A DNA stretch of 64,000 bases, taken from Nocardioides exalbidus. Its GTDB lineage: Bacteria; Actinomycetota; Actinomycetes; Propionibacteriales; Nocardioidaceae. Of this stretch, positions 19,284 to 27,200 are shown piece after piece. The position numbers and the translations under genes are program-made. The stretch is from NCBI RefSeq assembly GCF_900105585.1, contig NZ_FNRT01000002.1:4030001-4094000 (forward strand), in the 5' to 3' direction. Every line of letters starts with the position of its first letter. Position 1 is the first letter of the stretch. The notes under the pieces are model-generated. The model saw nothing but the letters and a program-made list of their open reading frames with translations, made no database searches and was not told the DNA's origin.

Positions 19284-20266
19284 TCGAGAGAGGTCGATGT
19301 ACGTCGTGTGGCGCAGGTGGTGGGCCGCCGCGGCGAGGGTGTGGCCTCGCCGCAAGATGTCAGCGGCAGCGAGCTCGGGACGTAGACGTCGACCTTCGTG
19401 AAGACCTCGATGCTCCAGTCGCGGTGCTCCTCGAGCCAGGCGATGCGATCCTCGTCGTGCTCCTCGTCGTCCGTCCCGTGGAACTGCTCACCGAAGTACT
19501 CGGCGCCGTACCTGGCCTCGGGGTCACCGACGTCGATCCGGTACGTGGGTCGACCATCGTCGTCGTACTCCCAGATCTGGGTCTTCGGCTCGCCGATGTC
19601 AGCATCGTGCCAGTGCAGTCGCAGGGCGCTCTCGGGAGGCGACTCCGCACCGAGGTCTCCCAGCGGAGCGAGGGCACGCAGCTGCACGACACCCCGATGT
19701 CCCTTGAACCGGTCGACCTCGGCGAGCAGCTCGGAGTGGTCGAGCCCGGCCCGCAGGAAGCCGTCGACGGCAGCCAGGGCGTCGTACCGCCACAGCCGGC
19801 GGCCGAGGTCGCACGCCGTGCGGAGCTTGGTGGTCAGTCGAAGGCCACCCACGACGGTGATGTCCGATGGGACGAAGTCCCTGATTCCGCTCTCGATGCC
19901 CGGCCGACGCATCCGGCTGCCGGCGCTGCTGACAACGTCGAGCCGGGGCATCAGATGGATCGCCGAACGAGGGAGGGCGTCGACTCCGTGGACCCAGGCC
20001 GCCGTCCGATCCACGACGACCGCGTGATCCGGGACCACGAGCTGGAGCGCGCCCACCCGCAGTCCCAGCGAGTCCTGGACCTGGCTCGCGACGAACACAC
20101 CACGGAGGAGCGGCCAGATGAGGCCGCGCTCGACGAGCCTCGCGCGAAGGCTCGCGCGCACTCCCATAGCGTCTGCCTCCCTGGCCGTGAACGGGCGGTC
20201 CAGCGGCAGCGGAGAGTCGGACCCGAGCAGGACGGCATCGCGCGCCCACGGTGGCATGACATGCAT
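19250..20266 (-). CDS. AbiEi-like/DUF559-type protein, probable C-terminal frameshift
   Basis: Weakly recognised protein resembling actinobacterial 'type IV toxin-antitoxin AbiEi antitoxin-like' proteins with a DUF559/VSR-like nuclease-fold C-terminus (RIDVGDPEARYGAEYFGEQFH). The open frame runs to 19250, but its last 30 or so residues look random and read into the repeat array. After codon VYVP (near 19387) the -1 frame encodes a helical tail containing ELAAADILRRGHTLAAAA that stops at TGA 19283-19281. So a single-base frameshift or sequencing error is likely. ATG 20266 is chosen; 20284 and 20257 are alternatives. Function unproven. Confidence 0.6.
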   Translation of the reverse strand: MHVMPPWARDAVLLGSDSPLPLDRPFTAREADAMGVRASLRARLVERGLIWPLLRGVFVASQVQDSLGLRVGALQLVVPDHAVVVDRTAAWVHGVDALPRSAIHLMPRLDVVSSAGSRMRRPGIESGIRDFVPSDITVVGGLRLTTKLRTACDLGRRLWRYDALAAVDGFLRAGLDHSELLAEVDRFKGHRGVVQLRALAPLGDLGAESPPESALRLHWHDADIGEPKTQIWEYDDDGRPTYRIDVGDPEARYGAEYFGEQFHGTDDEEHDEDRIAWLEEHRDWSIEVFTKVDVYVPSSLPLTSCGEATPSPRRPTTCATRRTSTSLDDGEEPPGGWS

Positions 20267-20330
20267 GCAGACACGCTGGACCACGGGAGGCCATCCTCGC
20301 CCGCGTCATCCACAGGCAGGCGCCGAAGTG

Positions 20331-20400
20331 CCCGGTCGCCACGCAGGACGGGGACAAAGCGCCCGGTCGCCAGGCAGGACGGGGACAAAGCGCCCGGTCA
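20331..20400. repeat. 31-bp-period array of imperfect dyads (right array, inverted)
   Basis: On the minus strand, units begin at 20400, 20368 and 20337 (31-bp steps). The first two have arm GACCGGG, 8-nt loop CGCTTTGT and arm CCCCGTC; the third keeps only GACCGGGC and then degrades. The stem matches the left array while the loop differs. The first unit starts with the TGA stop codon of rbpA. Confidence 0.8.
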
Positions 20401-20760
20401 GAAGATGATGTCGCCGGACTTGCGACGGCTGCGGAGCAGGGCGACGGCCTCGTCGAGGATGTCGGCCGCCTCGGTCTCGCTGCGACGCTCCTTGACGTAG
20501 GCGAGGTGCGTCTTGTAGGGCTCGATCTTCGGCGCCGGCGGCGGGTTCTCCGAGTCCAGGCTGGCCGGGAGGCCGCACTTGGGGCAGTCCCACGAGTCGG
20601 GGGCGGAGGCCTCGATCGCGAAGGTGACCACCGAGCGGTGGTCGTGGCTGCAGAAGTAGGTCACCGTCTGCCGCGGCGCGGCCTCTCCGCGCTCCGCCTC
20701 GCCCATCGGGCCAGCCCCGACCCGACTTCCGCGGATCGCGTTTCCACCACCACCAGCCAC
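20398..20760 (-). CDS. rbpA: RNA polymerase-binding protein RbpA
   Basis: Actinobacterial general transcription activator that binds RNA polymerase and group 1/2 sigma factors. The 120-aa protein has the N-terminal IRGSRVGAG core-binding tail, a zinc-type set of Cys/His residues (FCSHDH and CPKC) like the Streptomyces form, and the sigma-interaction helix THLAYVKERRSETEAADIL. GTG 20760 follows AAGGAG. It is 33 nt from secG on the same strand. Confidence 0.93.
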   Translation of the reverse strand: MAGGGGNAIRGSRVGAGPMGEAERGEAAPRQTVTYFCSHDHRSVVTFAIEASAPDSWDCPKCGLPASLDSENPPPAPKIEPYKTHLAYVKERRSETEAADILDEAVALLRSRRKSGDIIF

Positions 20761-20793
20761 CGGGGGCTCCTTCTCAAGAGTCTCAGAGGGGAA

Positions 20794-21033
20794 TCAGTTG
20801 CCCTGGTAGGCCATGAGGAGGCCCAGGGCGATGATGCAGGCAAACCAGATGACGCCGACGCCGACCGTGAACCGGTCGAGGTTGCGCTCAGCCACCGACG
20901 ATCCCCCCAGGCTGCTGGAGACGCCGCCGCCGAACATGTCGGACAGGCCGCCGCCTCGCCCCTTGTGGAGGAGGACCAGCAGGATCATGATCGCGCTCGC
21001 AAGGACGAGCAGGATGGTGAAGAGCAGAATCAC
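20794..21033 (-). CDS. secG: Preprotein translocase subunit SecG
   Basis: Small membrane subunit of the SecYEG channel, 79 aa. Two hydrophobic segments (about 2-22 and 56-75) flank HKGRGGGLSDMFGGG, the conserved SecG loop. GTG 21033 is the start. It follows tpiA by 44 nt, the order seen in relatives (gap-pgk-tpiA-secG). Confidence 0.95.
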   Translation of the reverse strand: MILLFTILLVLASAIMILLVLLHKGRGGGLSDMFGGGVSSSLGGSSVAERNLDRFTVGVGVIWFACIIALGLLMAYQGN

Positions 21034-21077
21034 GGTCGGAAGCCTACGTCACTCGTCGTCGAAGCCGGTGCTCGGCC

Positions 21078-21875
21078 TCAGAGGACGGGCATGTCGTAGA
21101 ACCGGCAGATGCCGCCGAACTCGTCGACCTGCAGGCTCGCGCCACCGACGAGGCAGCCGTCGACGTCGGCCTTGTCCATGATCCCGCCGACGTTGCCCGC
21201 CTTGACCGAGCCGCCGTAGAGGATCCGGAGGCCGTCGGCCGCCGCGTCCCCGTGCACCTCGCGAACGCGCACGCGGATGGCCGCGCAGACCTCCTGCGCG
21301 TCGTCGGGGGTGGCGACCTCACCGGTGCCGATGGCCCACACGGGCTCGTAGGCCACGACGAGGCCGGCGACCTGCTCGGCGGTGAAGCCCGCGAGCGAGC
21401 CGTCGACCTGCGACAGCGTGAAGGGCACGTGCTCGCCCGCCTGGCGTACGTCGAGGCCCTCCCCGACGCACACGATCGGGACCATGCCGGCCGCGAGCGA
21501 CTTGTGCGCCTTGGCGTTGACCAGCTCGTCGCTCTCGCCGTGGTACATCCGGCGCTCCGAGTGGCCCACGACGACGTAGGAGCAGCCCAGCTTGGACAGC
21601 ATCGCGGCGGAGATCTCACCGGTGTAGGCGCCGTTGTCGTGGACGGAGACGTCCTGGGCGCCGTAGCGGATCGAGAGACGGTCACCGTCGACCAGCGTCT
21701 GCACCGAGCGGATGTCGGTGAACGGCGGGACGACGACGACCTCGGCCTTGGCGTAGTCGTGGCGCTTGTCGGACAGCGTCCACGCCAGCTTCTGCACCAG
21801 CACCACCGCTTCCTGGTGGTTGAGGTTCATCTTCCAGTTGCCCGCCATCAGGGGCGTGCGGTCGTGCTTGGCCAC
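21078..21875 (-). CDS. tpiA: Triosephosphate isomerase
   Basis: Interconverts dihydroxyacetone phosphate and glyceraldehyde-3-phosphate. The 265-aa protein has the catalytic lysine in GNWKMN, histidine in VVGHSERR and glutamate in AYEPVWAIGTG, and the phosphate loop LYGGSVKAGN. GTG 21875 lies 4 nt after the pgk stop with GAGAGGGA as ribosome site. The reading frame runs far upstream, but that part is pgk in the wrong frame. Confidence 0.97.
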   Translation of the reverse strand: MAKHDRTPLMAGNWKMNLNHQEAVVLVQKLAWTLSDKRHDYAKAEVVVVPPFTDIRSVQTLVDGDRLSIRYGAQDVSVHDNGAYTGEISAAMLSKLGCSYVVVGHSERRMYHGESDELVNAKAHKSLAAGMVPIVCVGEGLDVRQAGEHVPFTLSQVDGSLAGFTAEQVAGLVVAYEPVWAIGTGEVATPDDAQEVCAAIRVRVREVHGDAAADGLRILYGGSVKAGNVGGIMDKADVDGCLVGGASLQVDEFGGICRFYDMPVL

Positions 21876-21879
21876 GGGT

Positions 21880-23082
21880 TCAGTCCCTCTCGAGTACAGC
21901 GATGCCCGGGAGCTCCTTGCCCTCCAGGAACTCCAACGACGCGCCTCCGCCGGTGGAGATGTGGCCGAACGCGGCCTCGTCGAAGCCGAGCTGGCGCACG
22001 GCCGCGGCGGAGTCGCCGCCGCCGACCACCGAGAGCCCGGAGACCTCGGTGAGTGCCTGCGCGACGGCGCGGGTGCCGTCTGCGAAGGCGGCCACCTCGA
22101 ACACGCCCATCGGGCCGTTCCAGAAGACCGTGCGGGCGTCGGCCAGGGCCGCCGCGAAGGCGGCTGCCGACTCGGGCCCGATGTCGAGGCCGAGGGCGTC
22201 GGCCGGGATCTCCGAGGCGGGTACGACGCTGGGCTGGGGCTCGCGGTCGCCCGACGGGAACGCCGTGTCGACCACGACGTCGGTCGGGAGCAGGATCTCC
22301 ACGCCCCGGTCCGCCGCCTCGGTGAGGTAGCGGGTGCAGGTGTCGAGCTGGTCGGCCTCGAGCAGGCTCTTGCCGACCTCGTGGCCCTGGGCCTTGAGGA
22401 AGGTGAAGACCATGCCACCACCGATGAGCAGCTTGTCGGCCTTGTCGATCAGGTTGTCGATGACGCCGAGCTTGTCGGACACCTTCGAGCCGCCGAGCAC
22501 CACCACGTAGGGGCGCTCGGGGTGCTCGGTGAGCCGGCGCAGCACGTCGACCTCTGCCGCGACCAGCCCGCCCATGGCGGACGGGAGCCGGAGCGCGACG
22601 TCGTACACGCTCGCCTGCTTGCGGTGGACGACGCCGAAGCCGTCGGAGACGAAGGCGTCGGCCAGCTGGGCGAGCTGGTCGGCGAACGCCGCGCGCACCG
22701 CGTCGTCCTTGCTGGTCTCGCCGTCGTTGAAGCGGACGTTCTCCAGGACGGCGATCTCGCCGTCCTGGAGCGCGGCCACGGTCTCCGTCGCGTCGGCACC
22801 GACGGTGTCGGTCGCGAACGCGACCGGCTTGCCGAGGAGCTCCGCCAGCCGTGCGGCGACGGGCCGGAGGGAGTACTTCGGGTCGGGCGAGCCGTCCGGG
22901 CGGCCGAGGTGGGCGGTGACGACCACCTTGGCCCCCGCGTCGGACAGCTGCTGGATGGTCGGCACGCTCGCGCGGATCCGCCCGTCGTCGGTGATGGTGG
23001 TGCCGTCAAGGGGCACGTTGAGGTCCGAGCGGACCAGGACGCGCTTGCCGGTCAGGTCACCCAGCGAGGAGATGTCGGACAT
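21880..23082 (-). CDS. pgk: Phosphoglycerate kinase
   Basis: Makes ATP from 1,3-bisphosphoglycerate in glycolysis. The 400-aa sequence contains VLVRSDLNVPLDG, TAHLGRPDG, VVLGGSKVSDK, the GGGMVFTFLKAQG loop and NGPMGVFE. It begins 3 nt after gap and is followed 4 nt later by tpiA. Length and motifs are normal. Confidence 0.97.
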   Translation of the reverse strand: MSDISSLGDLTGKRVLVRSDLNVPLDGTTITDDGRIRASVPTIQQLSDAGAKVVVTAHLGRPDGSPDPKYSLRPVAARLAELLGKPVAFATDTVGADATETVAALQDGEIAVLENVRFNDGETSKDDAVRAAFADQLAQLADAFVSDGFGVVHRKQASVYDVALRLPSAMGGLVAAEVDVLRRLTEHPERPYVVVLGGSKVSDKLGVIDNLIDKADKLLIGGGMVFTFLKAQGHEVGKSLLEADQLDTCTRYLTEAADRGVEILLPTDVVVDTAFPSGDREPQPSVVPASEIPADALGLDIGPESAAAFAAALADARTVFWNGPMGVFEVAAFADGTRAVAQALTEVSGLSVVGGGDSAAAVRQLGFDEAAFGHISTGGGASLEFLEGKELPGIAVLERD

Positions 23083-23085
23083 GGA

Positions 23086-24081
23086 TCAGAGCGAGGCGCC
23101 GACGTGGGTGATCAGGTCGGCGAGGCGGTTGGAGTAGCCCCACTCGTTGTCATACCAGCCGAGCACCTTGACCTGGTTGCCGATGACCTTGGTCAGCGGC
23201 GCGTCGAAGATGCAGGACGCCGGGTCGGTGACGATGTCGGTGGAGACGATCGGGTCGGTCGAGTACTTCAGGTAGCGACCGTCGGCCGCCGCCTTGACGA
23301 TCTCGTTGACCTCGTCGACGGTCGTCTCGCGGGCGGCCTCGAAGGTGAGGTCGGTGGCCGAGCCGGTCGGGACCGGGACGCGCATGGCGTAGCCGTCGAG
23401 CTTGCCCTTGAGCTCCGGGAGGACGAGGCCGATGGCCTTGGCCGCACCGGTCGAGGTCGGGACCATGTTGAGCGCGGCGGCGCGGGCGCGGCGCGGGTCC
23501 TTGTGGATGTTGTCCTGGAGGTTCTGGTCCGCGGTGTAGGCGTGGATCGTCGTCATCAGGCCCTTGTTGATGCCGAGGCCGTCGTGGAGCGCCTTCGCCA
23601 TCGGCGCGAGGCAGTTGGTCGTGCACGAGGCGTTGGAGATGACCGTGTGCGCGGCGGGGTCGTAGAGGCCGTCGTTGACGCCCATCACGATCGTGATGTC
23701 CTCGTTGGAGGCGGGCGCCGAGATGATGACCTTCTTCGCGCCGGCGTCGACGTGGGCCTTGGCCTTGGTCGCGTCGGTGAAGAAGCCGGTGGACTCGACG
23801 ACGACGTCGACGCCCAGGTCGCCCCAGCTGAGGTTGGCGGGGTCGCGCTCGTCGGACACGGCGATCTTCTGGTCGCCGACGAAGATCGAGGTGTCGTCGC
23901 TCGACACGTCGGCGTCGAGGCGGCCGAGGATCGAGTCGTACTTGAGCAGGTGCGCGAGCGAGGCGTTGTCGGTGAGGTCGTTGACCCCGACGATCTCGAT
24001 GTCGGCGCCGGAGGCGCGGACGGCGCGGAAGAAGTTGCGGCCGATGCGGCCGAACCCGTTGATGCCTACGCGGACGGTCAT
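23086..24081 (-). CDS. gap: Glyceraldehyde-3-phosphate dehydrogenase, type I
   Basis: Oxidises glyceraldehyde-3-phosphate with NAD. The 331-aa protein has the dinucleotide fold GINGFGRIGRNFFRA, catalytic Cys in SNASCTTNCLAP, and WYDNEWGYSNR. ATG 24081 follows AAGGAG at suitable distance. It heads the gap-pgk-tpiA-secG cluster. Its 200-bp upstream region holds a perfect 14-bp palindrome and a 14-bp direct repeat. Confidence 0.97.
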   Translation of the reverse strand: MTVRVGINGFGRIGRNFFRAVRASGADIEIVGVNDLTDNASLAHLLKYDSILGRLDADVSSDDTSIFVGDQKIAVSDERDPANLSWGDLGVDVVVESTGFFTDATKAKAHVDAGAKKVIISAPASNEDITIVMGVNDGLYDPAAHTVISNASCTTNCLAPMAKALHDGLGINKGLMTTIHAYTADQNLQDNIHKDPRRARAAALNMVPTSTGAAKAIGLVLPELKGKLDGYAMRVPVPTGSATDLTFEAARETTVDEVNEIVKAAADGRYLKYSTDPIVSTDIVTDPASCIFDAPLTKVIGNQVKVLGWYDNEWGYSNRLADLITHVGASL

Positions 24082-24102
24082 GACTGTTTTCTCCTTGGGT
24101 GG

Positions 24103-24144
24103 GGCCTTCGGTGACCCCGTCGACTGCTCTGGCCTTCGGTGACC
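24103..24144 (-). repeat. 14-bp direct repeat in the gap leader
   Basis: GGCCTTCGGTGACC occurs at 24103-24116 and again at 24131-24144, a 28-nt step, within the 5' leader of gap. It could be a regulator site or a small duplication. Confidence 0.7.
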
Positions 24145-24213
24145 AGCATCACCGACCCTAGCGGGTGCGAATCGAGGCTGGACGGGTGGCCGTTCGAAGT
24201 ACGGACAGGTAAC

Positions 24214-24227
24214 TTGGATCGATCCAA
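24214..24227. promoter_or_regulatory. Perfect 14-bp palindrome upstream of gap (candidate operator)
   Basis: TTGGATCGATCCAA is self-complementary over all 14 bases and lies 133 bp upstream of the gap start and 55 bp past the whiA stop. A transcription-factor site controlling the glycolytic cluster is the simplest reading; no named regulator is recognised. Confidence 0.5.
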
Positions 24228-24282
24228 TCAGATACGTGAACTGCCGTGGTCCGGTGTCCACGGACCGCGACGGAACGGGCGC

Positions 24283-25269
24283 TCAGCCCTCGTCGGCCAG
24301 CATCTCGGGGGTCAGCGACGCCTCGGTGTCGGGGATGCCGAGCTCCTCGGCGCGCTTGTCGGCCATCGCGAGGAGTCGGCGGATCCGACCGGCGATGGCG
24401 TCCTTGGTGAGGACCGGGTCGTGCAGCTGGCCGAGCTCCTCCAGCGAGGCCTGCTTGTGCTCGAGGCGCAGGTTGCCGGCCTGCTGGAGGTGGTCCGGGA
24501 TCTCCTCGCCGAGGATCTCGAGGGCTCGCTCCACGCGGGCGCCTGCGGCGACCGCGGCACGCGCCGAGCGGCGGAGGTTGGCGTCGTCGAAGTTGGCGAG
24601 CCGGTTGGCCGTGGCCCGCACCTCGCGGCGCATCCGGCGCTCCTCCCACGCCATCAGCGACTCGTGGGCGCCGAGGCGGGTGAGCAGCGCGCCGATGGCG
24701 TCCCCGTCGCGGATCACGACGCGGTCGACCCCGCGGACCTCGCGGGCCTTCGCCGAGATGCCGAGGCGCCGGGCGACGCCGACGATCGCCAGCGCGGCCT
24801 CGGGACCCGGGCAGGTGATCTCGAGCGACGACGAGCGTCCGGGCTCGGTGAGCGAGCCGTGGGCGAGGAAGGCACCGCGCCACGCGGCGACGGCGTCGCA
24901 GCCGCCTCCGCTCACGACCGCCGGCGGGAGCCCGCGGACGGGTCGGCCACGCTGGTCGAGCAGGCCCGTCTGGCGCGCGAGCGACTCGCCGTCCTTGGTG
25001 ACGCGGACGATGTAGCGGCTGCCCTTGCGGATGCCGTTGCCCTGCACCATCACGACGTCGGAGGGGTGGCCGTAGACCTCGGCGATGTCCTTGCGCAGCC
25101 TCCGGGCGGCTGCGCCGGTGTCGAGCTCGGCCTCGACGACGATGCGACCGCTCACGATGTGGAGCCCGCCCGCGAAGCGGAGCATCGAGGCGACCTCGGC
25201 CTTGCGGCAGCAGGTCTTGGTGATCTGGGTGGAGGCGAGCTCTGCCTTCACCTGCGCCGTCATAGCCAT
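24283..25269 (-). CDS. whiA: Sporulation/division regulator WhiA
   Basis: DNA-binding protein found in nearly all Gram-positive bacteria; in Streptomyces it co-activates sporulation division genes. The 328 aa comprise a degenerate LAGLIDADG-like N-terminal region (FLAHGSLTEPGRSSSLEI) and a C-terminal HTH (ALEILGEEIPDHLQQAGNLRL). ATG 25269 gives MAMTAQVK; a second ATG is two codons on. It is third in the yvcK-whiA block downstream of uvrC and rapZ, the conserved order. Confidence 0.96.
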   Translation of the reverse strand: MAMTAQVKAELASTQITKTCCRKAEVASMLRFAGGLHIVSGRIVVEAELDTGAAARRLRKDIAEVYGHPSDVVMVQGNGIRKGSRYIVRVTKDGESLARQTGLLDQRGRPVRGLPPAVVSGGGCDAVAAWRGAFLAHGSLTEPGRSSSLEITCPGPEAALAIVGVARRLGISAKAREVRGVDRVVIRDGDAIGALLTRLGAHESLMAWEERRMRREVRATANRLANFDDANLRRSARAAVAAGARVERALEILGEEIPDHLQQAGNLRLEHKQASLEELGQLHDPVLTKDAIAGRIRRLLAMADKRAEELGIPDTEASLTPEMLADEG

Positions 25270-25346
25270 GAGCGGAATCCTGCCATGCAGGTCAACGACC
25301 CTCGGCCCGGAGCGGACGGGCGCAGTGCCCGCAGGTGACCTGCGAC

Positions 25347-26327
25347 TCAGCCCTCGTCGACGATCCGACGGAAGGCGGCCGCCAAGCGGTCGGGGTCGTG
25401 CCTCGGCTCCCCCGCGACGGCGATGTCGTCGACGACCAGCCGGGCACCTCGCGCGGTCACGGCCCGCTCGAGCCGACGGCGCTCCTCGTCGCCGGCCAGG
25501 TCGATGGTCGAGGAGTCGACCAGGACCGCGTGGACGGTCAGGTCGGGGGCGTGCTCGAACAGCACGGCGAGGTGGTCCTCCGGCCCGAAGCCGGTCGTCT
25601 CCCCCGCCTGCGCCTCGAGGTTGAGCACGACGACCAGACGTCCCTCGGTCTGGGCCAGCGCCCGCCGCAGGCCCGGCACCATCAGGTGCGGGATGACCGA
25701 GCTGAACCACGAACCGGGGCCGAGCACGACCCACTCGGCCGCCAGAACCGCGTCGATGGCCTCCTGGCACGTCGCCGGGTCCTCGGGCACGAGCGCGACC
25801 GACTCGATCTGGCCGGCGGTCGTCGCGACCTCGACCTGGCCGCGTACGACGCTGACCTCGTCGGGTCGTCCAGCATCGGCGCCGCGGACGCGGGCGGTGA
25901 TGTCCATCGGGGTCGTGGCCATCGGGAGCACGCGGCCGTGGGCGCCGAGCAGCCGGCCGACCCAGTCGAGGGCGCGCACGTGGTCGCCCATCAGCTCCCA
26001 GAGCCCGACGATCAGCAGGTTGCCGACGACGTGGCCGTTCATCTCGCCGTCCCCGGCGAACCGGTGCTGGAGCACGTCGGCCCAGGTGGTGCCCCACTCG
26101 TCGTCGCCGCACAGCGCGGCGAGCGCCATCCGCAGGTCACCCGGAGGCAGGACGCCGAACTCGCCCCGCAGCCGGCCCGACGACCCGCCGTTGTCGGCCA
26201 CCGTGACGACGGCGGTCAGGTCGTCGATCGTGAGGTCGTCGTGGAGCCGACGCAGGGCCGACAGGGTGGCGAAGAGCCCGTGGCCGCCGCCGAGGGCCAC
26301 CGCGGCCTGCGCGGTCTGGCGAGCCAC
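25347..26327 (-). CDS. yvcK: YvcK/CofD-like UDP-sugar-binding protein
   Basis: Rossmann-fold protein (GlmR/YvcK family) linked to cell-wall and carbon metabolism control. The 326-aa sequence has the N-terminal LGGGHGLFATLSALR, TVADNGGSSGRLR, GNLLIVGLWEL and LGPGSWFSSVIPHLMVPGL motifs. GTG 26327 lies one nucleotide after the rapZ stop. The family binds UDP-N-acetylglucosamine in studied members; that role here is by homology. Confidence 0.94.
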   Translation of the reverse strand: MARQTAQAAVALGGGHGLFATLSALRRLHDDLTIDDLTAVVTVADNGGSSGRLRGEFGVLPPGDLRMALAALCGDDEWGTTWADVLQHRFAGDGEMNGHVVGNLLIVGLWELMGDHVRALDWVGRLLGAHGRVLPMATTPMDITARVRGADAGRPDEVSVVRGQVEVATTAGQIESVALVPEDPATCQEAIDAVLAAEWVVLGPGSWFSSVIPHLMVPGLRRALAQTEGRLVVVLNLEAQAGETTGFGPEDHLAVLFEHAPDLTVHAVLVDSSTIDLAGDEERRRLERAVTARGARLVVDDIAVAGEPRHDPDRLAAAFRRIVDEG

Positions 26328-26328
26328 C

Positions 26329-27198
26329 TCACTCCCTGCCGAGGTCGCGGTGCGCGGTGCTGACGTCGTAACCGGCCTTGCGGATGCGGGCGGCGATCTC
26401 CTCGGTCATGGCGACGCTGCGGTGCTTGCCACCGGTGCAGCCGACGGCGACCTGCATGAAGCGCTTGCCCTCGCGGAGGTAGCCCGCGGCCACGGTGCCG
26501 AGGACAGGGAGGTACTGGTCGAGGAACTCGGCCGCCCCGGGCTGCGACAGGACGTAGGCCGAGACCTCCGGGTCGCGCCCGTTCTGCGGACGCAGCTCGG
26601 GGATCCAGTGCGGGTTGGGCAGGAACCGCATGTCCGCCACCCAGTCGGCGTCGACGGGGATGCCGTACTTGAAGCCGAAGCTGATGACCGTCAGCTTGAG
26701 CCGGGTGGTGGCCTCCGTGCCGAAGAGCTCGGTGATCCGGTCCTGGAGCTGGTGGACGTTGAAGTTGGACGTGTCGAGCTGGATGTCGGCGTCGCCACGG
26801 ATGTCGGCCATCACGTCGCGCTCGCGCTGCAGGCCGTGGAGCAGCCGCCCACCCCCCTGCAGCGGGTGCGGACGCCGGGCGGCCTCCTGGCGGCGGACCA
26901 GGACGTCGTTGGTCGCGTCGAGGAAGAGCAGCGTCGTCGGCCGGCCGGTGACCTGCTGGTGCCGGTTGGCCTGGAGGGAGTCGAAGAACGACCCCGACCG
27001 GACGTCGACGACGACCGCGATCGGCTGGTCCACGCCGCGGCTGTCGTCGACGAGGCGCACCACGTCACGCACCAGGGTCGGCGGGAGGTTGTCGACGACG
27101 AAGTAGCCGAGGTCCTCGAGCTCCTTGGCCGCGGTGCTGCGTCCGGCACCGGTCATGCCGGTGACGATCACCAGCTCGCCGGGGGTCGGCTCGTTCAC
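26329..27198 (-). CDS. rapZ: RNase adapter/nucleotide-binding protein RapZ
   Basis: P-loop protein of the RapZ/YvcJ family; in E. coli it senses UDP-GlcNAc precursors and guides RNase E. The 289-aa protein has Walker A TGMTGAGRST (Lys replaced by Arg, common in actinobacteria), VVDNLPPTLV, and the C-terminal VGCTGGKHRSVAM. GTG 27198 starts 2 nt after uvrC; yvcK follows after 1 nt. The reading frame continues upstream in uvrC out of frame. Confidence 0.94.
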   Translation of the reverse strand: MNEPTPGELVIVTGMTGAGRSTAAKELEDLGYFVVDNLPPTLVRDVVRLVDDSRGVDQPIAVVVDVRSGSFFDSLQANRHQQVTGRPTTLLFLDATNDVLVRRQEAARRPHPLQGGGRLLHGLQRERDVMADIRGDADIQLDTSNFNVHQLQDRITELFGTEATTRLKLTVISFGFKYGIPVDADWVADMRFLPNPHWIPELRPQNGRDPEVSAYVLSQPGAAEFLDQYLPVLGTVAAGYLREGKRFMQVAVGCTGGKHRSVAMTEEIAARIRKAGYDVSTAHRDLGRE

Positions 27199-27200
27199 GA

